The translations under genes were made by a program, and so were the position numbers. Shown here one piece after another: positions 1-4,547 of a stretch of 5,397 nt of DNA (the first letter of the stretch is position 1; each line of letters begins with the position of its first letter). The DNA lies in the NCBI GenBank assembly GCA_021810985.1, contig JAJZQA010000191.1:1-5397 (forward strand). The letters run 5' to 3'. The stretch comes from Deltaproteobacteria bacterium. GTDB taxonomy: Bacteria > Desulfobacterota > Desulfuromonadia > Geobacterales > Geobacteraceae. The notes below the pieces were generated by a model, which had not been told where the DNA came from, searched no databases, and saw only the letters and a list, made by a program, of their open reading frames with translations.

Positions 1-901
1 GTTTTCCCAACGCGACCCGGTGCACCGTCTCTAGCCGCGCTGGCTTTCCATCGCGCATCTGCTGGTACAATTCGTCGACGGATGACATATCGAATTCGGG
101 GTCCCAATCGGGGATGCGCATGGTCTGAAGCTGTTCCAGGTCAATGCCGTAATGCTCGCAGGCGGCCCGGTTGGCATAGACCATTCTGCTGCCGTCGGCC
201 GGATCAAGCACATAGAATGGATCGCGGGAAAATTCAATCAGGGTCCTGAAGAAAGACATCTCCCTTTCCGACTTTACCCGCTCCGAGATATCACGGGATA
301 TGGCGCAGAAGTATTCCTCGCCATGACAGTAAAGGTAGTTGGAGTGAATTTCGACGGGAATAGTCCGGCCGTCCTTGGTCCGGTGCGATCTGAACAGCTT
401 GATGCTTCCGGTCCGCTTCAGACGTTCCAAGTCCGCTGCTATGTCTTCATTGGCGTAATCAGGATCGAGGTCTGTAACGGACATGGTAAGGAATTCTTCG
501 CGGTCGTATCCGAGCATGGTGCACGCAGCATCGTTGCAGTCCATGAACCGGCCGTCCAAGGTGATCCAGTAAACGGCGTCTGAAATGTTCCTGATGGAGA
601 AGTCTGCCAGTTGCAGCCGCTTGTGGGCGGACTGAAGATGTTCCAGGCTGGAACTGAGACGGTTTTCCACATCCGTCATGCGGCGGACCTGACGATTGAT
701 GAGGTGGTAAAGCAAAAGGGAAGTAATCAGGATAAATGAGAGTCCCTTGAAGACCGAGATTCGCTGCAGCAGGTCGGGGTCACGGGTGACGAAGCCCATA
801 ACCGTGTCTGAAAAATAGATCCACAATCCCCCGAACACGGCGTAAACCGCCACGATGCGTATTGTTGCCTTGTGGTCTTTACTCAAGCTTGTCAATTTCA
901 A
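1..901 (-). CDS. Membrane-anchored PAS-domain sensor protein, 3' end cut by window edge
   Basis: An open frame runs from a TTG at 901 through the left edge, giving 300 residues. The TTG was chosen because AGAGGG lies 8 bases upstream and an in-frame TGA lies about 40 bases upstream with no ATG or GTG between. Residues 13-33 and 50-68 are hydrophobic membrane segments flanking a short (about 17-residue) loop. The first carries the FGGLWIYFSD signature seen at the N-terminus of many Desulfuromonadales PAS sensors. A short helical linker (about 70-98) follows. PAS domain 1 spans about 99-211 (ISDAVYWITLDGRFMDCNDAA, then KDGRTIPVEI, ending AISRDISER). PAS domain 2 begins near 216 (LIEFSRDPFYVLD, then MVYANRAACEHYGI) and is cut. 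Such proteins sense a cytoplasmic ligand or redox cue and pass it to a kinase, GGDEF or other output module. That module lies outside the window, so the output is unknown. The PAS assignment is firm; the class is not. Confidence 0.88.
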   Translation of the reverse strand, partial: MKLTSLSKDHKATIRIVAVYAVFGGLWIYFSDTVMGFVTRDPDLLQRISVFKGLSFILITSLLLYHLINRQVRRMTDVENRLSSSLEHLQSAHKRLQLADFSIRNISDAVYWITLDGRFMDCNDAACTMLGYDREEFLTMSVTDLDPDYANEDIAADLERLKRTGSIKLFRSHRTKDGRTIPVEIHSNYLYCHGEEYFCAISRDISERVKSEREMSFFRTLIEFSRDPFYVLDPADGSRMVYANRAACEHYGIDLEQLQTMRIPDWDPEFDMSSVDELYQQMRDGKPARLETVHRVALGK

Positions 902-980
902 AACGTATTTCCCTCTTGACGTGTTTTGTCCGGTCGCGGATCATTTTCCAAGCCGTGCATTGGAGAAGATATGATAGATA

Positions 981-1006
981 ATATCGGACAGTGCATGAAA
1001 ACTTAA
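981..1006 (-). promoter_or_regulatory. Weak promoter candidate for the PAS sensor gene
   Basis: On the minus strand TTAAGTTT (999-1006) and TCCGATAT (981-988) are 10 bases apart. This resembles the sigma-28 consensus TAAAGTTT-N11-GCCGATAA, but with one base less spacing. The same stretch also offers TATTAT (978-983) as a sigma-70 -10 box with a poor -35 (TTAAGT). It lies about 75-80 bases upstream of the TTG start at 901. Which sigma factor uses it, if any, cannot be decided from the sequence. Confidence 0.25.
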
Positions 1007-1140
1007 GTTGTACAAGATGGTAACAGAAGTAACCGGAGTAGTAAAATATGATTAGCCGCAAACAACTTCTTTCGTCAATAGATTTTGGGAACCTCTGGGG
1101 TCAGTTTTGATTTTTATACATTTGCTGGTATAAAACACCC

Positions 1141-1398
1141 ATGGCAAGAAAACCACGCATCCATTATCCCGCGCCGTCTACCATGTCATTCTTCGCGGCA
1201 ACGCAGGTGATCCGATCTTCTTTGAAGACCGTGACCGGTACCGGCTTTATCTGATTCTGCAGTATGCCGTCGAGAAGTTTGGTTGCCGTATTCACGGCTT
1301 CTGCTTCACGACGAACCACATCCACCTCGTCATGCAGGCGGGTGAAATCCCCCTTTCGCGAATCATGCAGAACATATCCATTCGCTATACGTGGGAAT
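1141..1398 (+). pseudogene. REP-associated (Y1/HUH) transposase fragment, frameshifted and 3'-truncated
   Basis: The ATG at 1141 opens MARKPRIHYP. The family sequence then continues in the next frame as AVYHVILRGNAGDPIFFEDR, KFGCRIHGFCFTTNHIHLVMQ and ends near MQNISIRYT. The shift is explained by loss of one base near 1171 (CCC-GGC-GCC has become CCC-GC-GCC). NHIHLVMQ contains the HUH metal-binding His-x-His pair of IS200-like and RAYT transposases. The family's GHLFQGRY/LNPVRA half and the catalytic-tyrosine region are absent after about 1398. The shifted frame stays open to a stop at 1580 without family resemblance. The region just upstream (CTGGGGTCAGTTTTGATTTT, 1096-1115) resembles the leader often seen before these transposases in Deltaproteobacteria; that resemblance is from memory. 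The gene cannot make a working enzyme. Confidence 0.82.
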
Positions 1399-1464
1399 TC
1401 GGGGGACACCTTACTGATTTGTCCGCTGACAATTTGAAAAACAAGGTACACCCGGTGATTAACC

Positions 1465-1470
1465 AAGGAG
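1465..1470 (+). promoter_or_regulatory. Shine-Dalgarno site fixing the TTG start of the DedA-like gene
   Basis: AAGGAG ends 6 bases before the TTG at 1477. The in-frame ATGs further in (1522 and 1540) have no comparable site and would remove most of the first hydrophobic segment, so TTG is the preferred start. Confidence 0.75.
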
Positions 1471-1476
1471 AGATCA

Positions 1477-2211
1477 TTGAAGTCGATTCGACAACATTTG
1501 ACAAATTCCCGTTTCAGCACCATGCTCACTTACCTGCTCATGGGGCTGTTACTGGTCGCTGCGATCATTTTTGCCGGTAAAGAGATTGGACATCACATCA
1601 ATCAGATCGACGCATGGATCACGGACCTCGGTCCATGGGGCATTCTGGCGTTCATTGGTTTGTTCGTCATCGCGACTTCCGTCCTCATGCCTGATTCGGT
1701 CCTGTCGATCATGGCCGGGGCCCTCTTTGGCCTGGCTTGGGGAACTGCGGCAATTGTTGCCGGGAGCCTGCTGGCTGCAGCGTTGCAATATGCTCTCTCT
1801 CAACGGGTTTTGCGGGCCAGGATTACACAGGTGGTCGATAAAAACCCTTCACTTGTCGCTATTCAACGGACCATATGCCACGATGCCCTGCGCCTGCAGG
1901 CGCTCCTGAGATTGACACCCTTGAACCCGGCAACGGTCAGCTACATACTTGGTGCGGCAGGGGTCCGTTTTTTCAGTTTCATGCTTGCGTGCCTCGCCCT
2001 TGTTCCCACGTTATTCATCGAGGTGTACCTGGGCTATGCCGGTAAGCACGTGGCACGGATGGCAGGTCGTAACACGTCGGCAGTGTACCTTCACGACCTG
2101 ATCGTTATTGGCGGACTTGTGGCAACCGTCACAGTCATGGTCGTCGTTTCCAGAATGGCTCGTAAAGCTTTCCTGGAGGCCGTTGCCGAGACGGAAGACT
2201 CCGCGTGTTGA
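1477..2211 (+). CDS. DedA-like / TVP38-TMEM64 (VTT domain) integral membrane protein
   Basis: This is a 244-residue inner-membrane protein of the SNARE-associated/VTT superfamily (PF09335 type). A first membrane segment lies at about 17-34. The domain core starts near GPWGILAFI (52-60). It continues with the family's re-entrant motif around residues 71-90 (MPDSVLSIMAGALFGLAWG), a glycine/alanine-rich helix to Y105, then the conserved LLRLTPLNPATVSYILGAAG block (143-162), and VPTLFIEVYLGYAG (176-189). A last hydrophobic helix lies at about 206-225. The usual Pro-Gly of the first re-entrant loop is Pro-Asp here. The length is normal for the family. Relatives act in membrane homeostasis, and some DedA members flip undecaprenyl phosphate or phospholipids; the substrate here is unknown. 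The gene stands alone, just downstream of a transposase remnant and on the opposite strand to the next gene. No clear promoter was found, and transcription may start within the remnant. Confidence 0.87.
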   Translation: MKSIRQHLTNSRFSTMLTYLLMGLLLVAAIIFAGKEIGHHINQIDAWITDLGPWGILAFIGLFVIATSVLMPDSVLSIMAGALFGLAWGTAAIVAGSLLAAALQYALSQRVLRARITQVVDKNPSLVAIQRTICHDALRLQALLRLTPLNPATVSYILGAAGVRFFSFMLACLALVPTLFIEVYLGYAGKHVARMAGRNTSAVYLHDLIVIGGLVATVTVMVVVSRMARKAFLEAVAETEDSAC

Positions 2212-2351
2212 TAGCATTTCCCGGCAGAGTCCTTCCATGGCACGCCTAATACCCTGGTGAGTATTGCCCCTGGATCACGACCTGTACTGGCGGATTGAAG
2301 GAAAAAACATGCTGCATGGGTCGCAAGGATAAGATTGAAGCCAGGTAGGTT

Positions 2352-2368
2352 GGCGCGTGCTCCGCGCC
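2352..2368. repeat. GC-rich hairpin between convergent genes
   Basis: GGCGCG (2352-2357) and CGCGCC (2363-2368) form a perfect 6-bp stem around TGCTC. It lies between the ends of the DedA-like gene (plus) and the YaaR-family gene (minus), 25 bases past the latter's stop. No T-run follows on either strand, so it is at best a weak or factor-dependent terminator or pause hairpin. The rest of 2212-2392 holds nothing recognisable. Confidence 0.4.
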
Positions 2369-2392
2369 GGGTGAGGATGGGTCAGGAAAGGG

Positions 2393-2833
2393 TCAGGCTG
2401 CTAGCTTGATGATCAGACCTTTGATGGTGGATATTTTTGCCGCAATGTCGATCCGCGCCCGCTGGCCCTTCATCACGAGGCGCAACAGTTCGTCAACTTC
2501 TTTGTCGATAATGCTGACGAGACCAAGATCGCTTCCCATGTAGCTACCCATGAATTCGAACCGGTATGCCAAGGCTGTCGCTTTTTTGGCGAAGGTTCCT
2601 ATCAGTTCGCGGAACTCAGCCAAATTGGCGGGTGAAGGTTCCTGTTCCAGTCTGTCACCCGCAGCGAAAAGCTTGTCCCTCAGATCTTTCAGCGACTGTT
2701 TTTCGGTAACTTGCTGCTTTTCTTCCTGCCTGTTCAATTCGTTGAAAAATATCGATGCGCCACCCCTCCGCGCAACACCGCCACTTTTTTCTCTGGATCT
2801 CGTTGATGAAGGCTTGCTGCCGGTGATTTTCAT
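2393..2833 (-). CDS. DUF327 / YaaR-family cytoplasmic protein
   Basis: The product has 146 residues from ATG 2833. This start was preferred over a GTG at 2857 because AGGA lies 5 bases before it, the GTG has no ribosome site, and family members (B. subtilis YaaR, also about 146 residues) begin MKI. Residues 1-45 are polar, low-complexity and rich in Arg/Ser/Gly/Lys. From about 45 the protein is helical: SLKDLRDKLFAAGDRL, then NLAEFRELIGTFAKKA, then IIDKEVDELLRLVMKGQ, ending in the family's characteristic KISTIKGLIIKL. No signal peptide or membrane segment is present. The molecular function of the family is not established. A FliA-type promoter lies directly upstream (2875-2901), which suggests expression with late flagellar genes; that link is inference. 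The gene is monocistronic here. Confidence 0.85.
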   Translation of the reverse strand: MKITGSKPSSTRSREKSGGVARRGGASIFFNELNRQEEKQQVTEKQSLKDLRDKLFAAGDRLEQEPSPANLAEFRELIGTFAKKATALAYRFEFMGSYMGSDLGLVSIIDKEVDELLRLVMKGQRARIDIAAKISTIKGLIIKLAA

Positions 2834-2874
2834 GAATATCCTGTCTGTCCGGTTCACTCATGGTTCAGGGTACT

Positions 2875-2901
2875 ATATCGTCACGGGGGGCTAAAACATT
2901 A
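2875..2901 (-). promoter_or_regulatory. Sigma-28 (FliA) flagellar promoter candidate for the YaaR-family gene
   Basis: Minus strand: TAATGTTT (2894-2901), an 11-base spacer (2883-2893), then GACGATAT (2875-2882). Against TAAAGTTT-N11-GCCGATAA this is 7 of 8 and 6 of 8 matches with exact spacing, and it keeps the CGATA core. The predicted transcript start near 2868 leaves a leader of about 35 bases before the ATG at 2833, a normal distance. Confidence 0.6.
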
Positions 2902-2997
2902 GAAGTATTTTCGCAGGCACCGGTAAACCCCATTGGTGCCCGGACCTTGTTACAGGTGGAGAACCGATTTCAGCGACTGTAAACCATTTTATTGCTA

Positions 2998-3034
2998 CCA
3001 CGCTACATGATCATATTAATCATGGATTGCGTGG
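2998..3034. repeat. Nested inverted repeat in the 2902-3148 spacer
   Basis: CCACGC (2998-3003) pairs with GCGTGG (3029-3034), and inside it CATGAT (3006-3011) pairs with ATCATG (3019-3024). This makes 12 bp of stem in two blocks, separated by a 2x4 internal loop and closed by a 7-base loop. No T-run follows on either strand, so it is not a simple intrinsic terminator. It could be an operator dyad or part of a small RNA. Apart from this and the dyad at 3095-3123, the 247-base spacer shows no gene. Confidence 0.45.
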
Positions 3035-3094
3035 GGCGCGGATTTGAGGTCTGAGGATCAGAATTTCAATGGGTGATGACGAAGCGTAGTTCTG

Positions 3095-3123
3095 ACCTGC
3101 CAGGTGTTCAAAAGCTGGCAGGT
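3095..3123 (-). terminator. Terminator-like 9-bp hairpin after the small secreted protein gene
   Basis: ACCTGCCAG (3095-3103) and CTGGCAGGT (3115-3123) are perfect inverted repeats around an 11-base loop. The hairpin begins 26 bases past the stop of the minus-strand gene ending at 3149. The position fits transcript termination or 3'-end protection. No U-tract follows on the minus strand, so a classical intrinsic terminator is not shown. Confidence 0.45.
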
Positions 3124-3148
3124 GCAGGACTCGGCAATCTTGGTGATG

Positions 3149-3439
3149 CTACTTGTGCTTGTAATGGCCGTTCTTGTGGCCGCGGCCCCTGTGATGTTTT
3201 TTCTCTTTAAGATACACGCGACGCCCACGTTCGACATAGTAAGGACGTCCACCGGATATCTGAATGGATACCCCTGGCGGTGCCGGCAGGTAGCCATTGA
3301 TCGATACATTTACGTTGGGAGAACCGGGCAGTCCTGGAGGTGCCGGCAGTCCGGGCAGGCCCGCATTGGCTTCTTTGAAACCGAAGGTGCTGGCGACCAC
3401 GGTCATTATCAACAGGGTAAGAATAATTTTTCTACGCAT
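3149..3439 (-). CDS. Small secreted Gly/Pro-rich, basic protein under riboswitch control
   Basis: The product has 96 residues from ATG 3439, with AAGGAG 5 bases upstream. It has a clear Sec signal peptide: RRK at the N-terminus, a hydrophobic core (about 5-19) and a predicted cut after ANA (26). The mature part of about 70 residues opens with a collagen-like GLPGLPAPPGLPGSP stretch (27-41). A NVNVSINGY segment follows, a second LPAPPG (51-56), then GVSIQISGG and a tyrosine/arginine segment RPYYVERGRRVYLKE (65-79). The tail is strongly basic and His-rich (KKHHRGRGHKNGHYKHK). There is no cysteine, lipobox or membrane anchor in the mature protein. I do not recognise a named family, though small secreted proteins with PPG or PYYVE-like segments occur in Geobacter genomes. 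A periplasmic or surface role is inferred; the His/Lys tail could bind metal or polyanions. Translation requires read-through of the riboswitch terminator upstream. Confidence 0.82.
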   Translation of the reverse strand: MRRKIILTLLIMTVVASTFGFKEANAGLPGLPAPPGLPGSPNVNVSINGYLPAPPGVSIQISGGRPYYVERGRRVYLKEKKHHRGRGHKNGHYKHK

Positions 3440-3444
3440 TACAG

Positions 3445-3450
3445 CTCCTT
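3445..3450 (-). promoter_or_regulatory. Shine-Dalgarno site of the small secreted protein gene
   Basis: AAGGAG on the minus strand ends 5 bases before ATG 3439. It lies outside both the riboswitch terminator and the 3465-3522 inverted repeat, so ligand control appears transcriptional rather than translational. Confidence 0.75.
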
Positions 3451-3464
3451 TTTCTTTGGGTAGT

Positions 3465-3522
3465 TGTTTTCAGCTCTTGCGAAATTTCCCCTCCTTTCTC
3501 CCGATTCCGAACTCTGAAAACA
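3465..3522 (-). repeat. Inverted repeat in the mRNA leader enclosing a polypurine tract
   Basis: Minus-strand TGTTTTCAG (3514-3522) can pair perfectly over 9 bp with CTGAAAACA (3465-3473) across a 40-base loop. The 5' arm is made largely from the terminator's U-tract, so the stem can form only in read-through transcripts. The loop contains an 18-base all-purine stretch (3485-3502) with a consensus AGGAGG (3490-3495) that has no usual start codon at a suitable distance. Confidence 0.45.
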
Positions 3523-3566
3523 GAAAAGCCGGGGCAGAAATATAATGATATTTCGGCAACCCGGCT
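3517..3566 (-). terminator. Intrinsic terminator of the riboswitch expression platform
   Basis: Minus strand: AGCCGGG (3560-3566) pairs with CCCGGCT (3527-3533). An inner stem GAAATAT (3548-3554) with ATATTTC (3537-3543) closes on the loop CATT. TTTCTGTTTT (3517-3526) follows. The first arm belongs to the conserved 3' part of the aptamer, so aptamer and terminator are mutually exclusive. Ligand binding should therefore permit transcription (ON switch). Confidence 0.8.
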
Positions 3567-3625
3567 ATCTCATTGAGACCCAGTAGGCTTTCCGCCCCAT
3601 CCTCACGAATGGTTGAGTATTATCG
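3547..3625 (-). promoter_or_regulatory. GEMM-Ib riboswitch aptamer (3',3'-cGAMP type; c-di-GMP-I family)
   Basis: The RNA is read on the minus strand. P1 is short: GATA (3621-3624) with TATC (3547-3550). ATACTCAACC then leads into P2, where CCATTC (3607-3612) and GGATGG (3597-3602) close a GNRA tetraloop GTGA (3603-3606). The family core GGGGCGGAAAGCC follows (3587-3599). P3 is GTCTC/GAGAT around AAT, and the conserved AGCCGGGTTGCCGAAATATC ends the aptamer. Aligned to the V. cholerae Vc2 c-di-GMP-I aptamer, the ligand-contacting G20 is A here, the change that marks the cGAMP-responsive GEMM-Ib group found mostly in Geobacter and relatives. The G21-C46 contact is swapped to C-G, a compensatory change, and the stacking A47 is kept. 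The whole closely resembles published Geobacter cGAMP aptamers as I remember them. The ligand could still be c-di-GMP or both. Confidence 0.88.
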
Positions 3626-3652
3626 ATTACCACGAGTGGAAAATTTCAGCTT

Positions 3653-3680
3653 ATGGTATCTGATCGCAAAAAAATGTCAA
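3653..3680 (-). promoter_or_regulatory. Sigma-70-type promoter of the riboswitch transcript
   Basis: On the minus strand a perfect TTGACA (3675-3680) is followed after 16 bases by TACCAT (3653-3658; 4 of 6 to TATAAT). Transcription would start near 3646, about 20 bases before the aptamer, giving a leader of roughly 207 bases before ATG 3439. A small palindrome CCACTCGTGG (3630-3639) sits between the start point and the aptamer. Confidence 0.6.
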
Positions 3681-3696
3681 CGGAAAACCTGATTAG

Positions 3697-3909
3697 CGCA
3701 ACGCCGTGCTGATCGATGCACTGCATCGGAGCCTGGATCGTTATGACACCATCGTTGTTCCCTGGGGCGGGATGCACATGCCGGCCATCGAATCGGCGTT
3801 ACTGGAGAGGGGCTTTGTCCCAGGGGACAAAAAGGAGCGGCGGTTGTTCGCCATCAGCGCCATCCCCTTTGCCCTGTTGTGGAAAGGCGGGGGCGGGGCT
3901 AGCCCTTGA
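3697..3909 (+). pseudogene. C-terminal remnant of a gene, possibly TraB/GumN-like
   Basis: The frame reads RNAVLIDALHRSLDRYDTIV, then VPWGGMHMPAIESALLERGF, and ends IPFALLWKGGGGASP at TGA 3907-3909. VPWGGMHMPAIE followed by ALLERGF resembles the C-terminal VGALHLPG-type motif of TraB/GumN-like proteins and reads like the end of a longer protein. There is no ribosome site before GTG 3706, and an in-frame TAG lies at 3694. Restoring one base at about 3697 would join it to MSTENLIS (from 3674) in the neighbouring frame, so a one-base deletion plus loss of the N-terminal region is likely. The riboswitch promoter on the other strand (3653-3680) lies at the broken end. The family call is tentative; the remnant status is better supported. 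Confidence 0.5.
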
Positions 3910-3953
3910 AATGAGATTTTTAAACCTGACCATACCAATCCCCATTTTCAAGG
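3904..3953. repeat. Inverted repeat spanning the convergent ends of the remnant and pqiC
   Basis: CCTTGAAATG (3904-3913) matches CATTTTCAAGG (3943-3953) as inverted repeats with one bulged T and a 29-base loop. The stop codons of both flanking frames lie inside the arms. No T-run follows on either strand, so it may serve as a two-way 3' end structure but is not a proven terminator. Confidence 0.35.
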
Positions 3954-4547
3954 CTGACTCATGCTGATGGTCAGTGCCCGTGCCATGTCTTTGCTGATGG
4001 TTGCCAGGGCGCGGCCATGGGCGGCCACCAGTGTCTCATATCCTGTGCCGTCGGCCGGTTCCCGGGCAAGGGAATGCCCCTTTTCCACCACGCCTTTTGC
4101 TCCACGTCGTACCGACCAGAGGGCCTCGATCGTCACGCCTTCTCCCGGAACCGATTCGAAGCGCTGGATGTCAACCACCACCCGGTAATCCGCGGTGCGG
4201 CTCGCGCTCTGGTCGTAGGTGGAGACCCGCACGGGGCGCATCAGGCGGGTGAGGTTTTCCGCCAGCAGGCGCGGTATTTCGCTCTTGAGCGGTTCAGCCC
4301 AGCGATGTGATTCCAGGATATTCACCTTGTTGGCGGAAATTCGCGTTACCAACTGCGGCCGGTCCACCAGATCCGGCACCGTGACCGGGCCGACGGCAAT
4401 CCCCCTGGAATCTGCGGTGGCCGGTGAGGTTTCCGGTGCCAGGGCCGACATGGTGTAAAAGGTCACAACCGGGGATCTGGCGCACCCCGAATTCATGAGC
4501 AGCATGGCTGCCGCCAGCACCCCGGTGACTGTTCTACGGACGGTCAT
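3948..4547 (-). CDS. pqiC: PqiC-type outer-membrane lipoprotein (ABC-transport auxiliary, YmbA family)
   Basis: The product has 199 residues. A lipoprotein signal peptide (RR, hydrophobic LAAAMLLM) ends at the acylated Cys22 in MNSGC. The -3 residue is Asn rather than the usual Leu/Val. Ala at +2 fits outer-membrane sorting. The domain follows family order: VTFYTM (28-33), GIAVGPVTVPDLVDRPQLVTRI (49-70), NILESHRWAEPLKSEIPRLL (76-95), then DYRVVVDIQRFE (120-131), a WSV strand and a C-terminal helix with LVAAHGRALATISKDMA. The length is usual. In the Pqi system PqiC rings in the outer membrane cap the PqiB tube that carries lipids across the periplasm. The ATG overlaps the pqiB stop by 4 bases (ATGA), with AGGGA upstream, so translation is probably coupled. 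It is the last gene of the operon. Confidence 0.88.
   Translation of the reverse strand: MTVRRTVTGVLAAAMLLMNSGCARSPVVTFYTMSALAPETSPATADSRGIAVGPVTVPDLVDRPQLVTRISANKVNILESHRWAEPLKSEIPRLLAENLTRLMRPVRVSTYDQSASRTADYRVVVDIQRFESVPGEGVTIEALWSVRRGAKGVVEKGHSLAREPADGTGYETLVAAHGRALATISKDMARALTISMSQP

Noticed and set aside
879..1061. 60-codon minus-strand frame starting at a TTG upstream of the PAS gene
   Set aside because: It overlaps the PAS gene start by 23 bases, has no ribosome site or recognisable family, and its composition is that of AT-rich spacer DNA.
2248..2265. AATAC...GTATT hairpin after the DedA-like gene as a terminator
   Set aside because: The stem is only 5 AT-rich base pairs and no T-run follows.
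2379..2397. Tandem GGGTCAGG-AAA-GGGTCAGG at the end of the YaaR-family gene, similar to GGGTCAG before the transposase remnant
   Set aside because: The shared 7-8 bases are too short to claim an element end, and no terminal hairpin or target duplication was found around 2379.
2393..2857. Longer form of the YaaR-family protein starting at GTG 2857
   Set aside because: There is no ribosome site before the GTG, and the MKI start at 2833 matches the family and has AGGA at good spacing.
2655..2861. 68-codon minus-strand frame beginning MSEPDRQDIHENHRQQ
   Set aside because: It lies in another frame over the YaaR-family gene, which has clear family motifs to its end.
2916..2940. GGCACC...GGTGCC inverted repeat upstream of the sigma-28 promoter
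   Set aside because: The 6-bp stem around a 13-base loop has no T-run and is weak enough to be chance; it was not annotated separately.
3104..3463. 119-codon plus-strand frame opposite the small secreted protein
   Set aside because: It is antisense to a gene with a signal peptide, ribosome site and riboswitch leader; its hydrophobic start is a by-product of the other strand.
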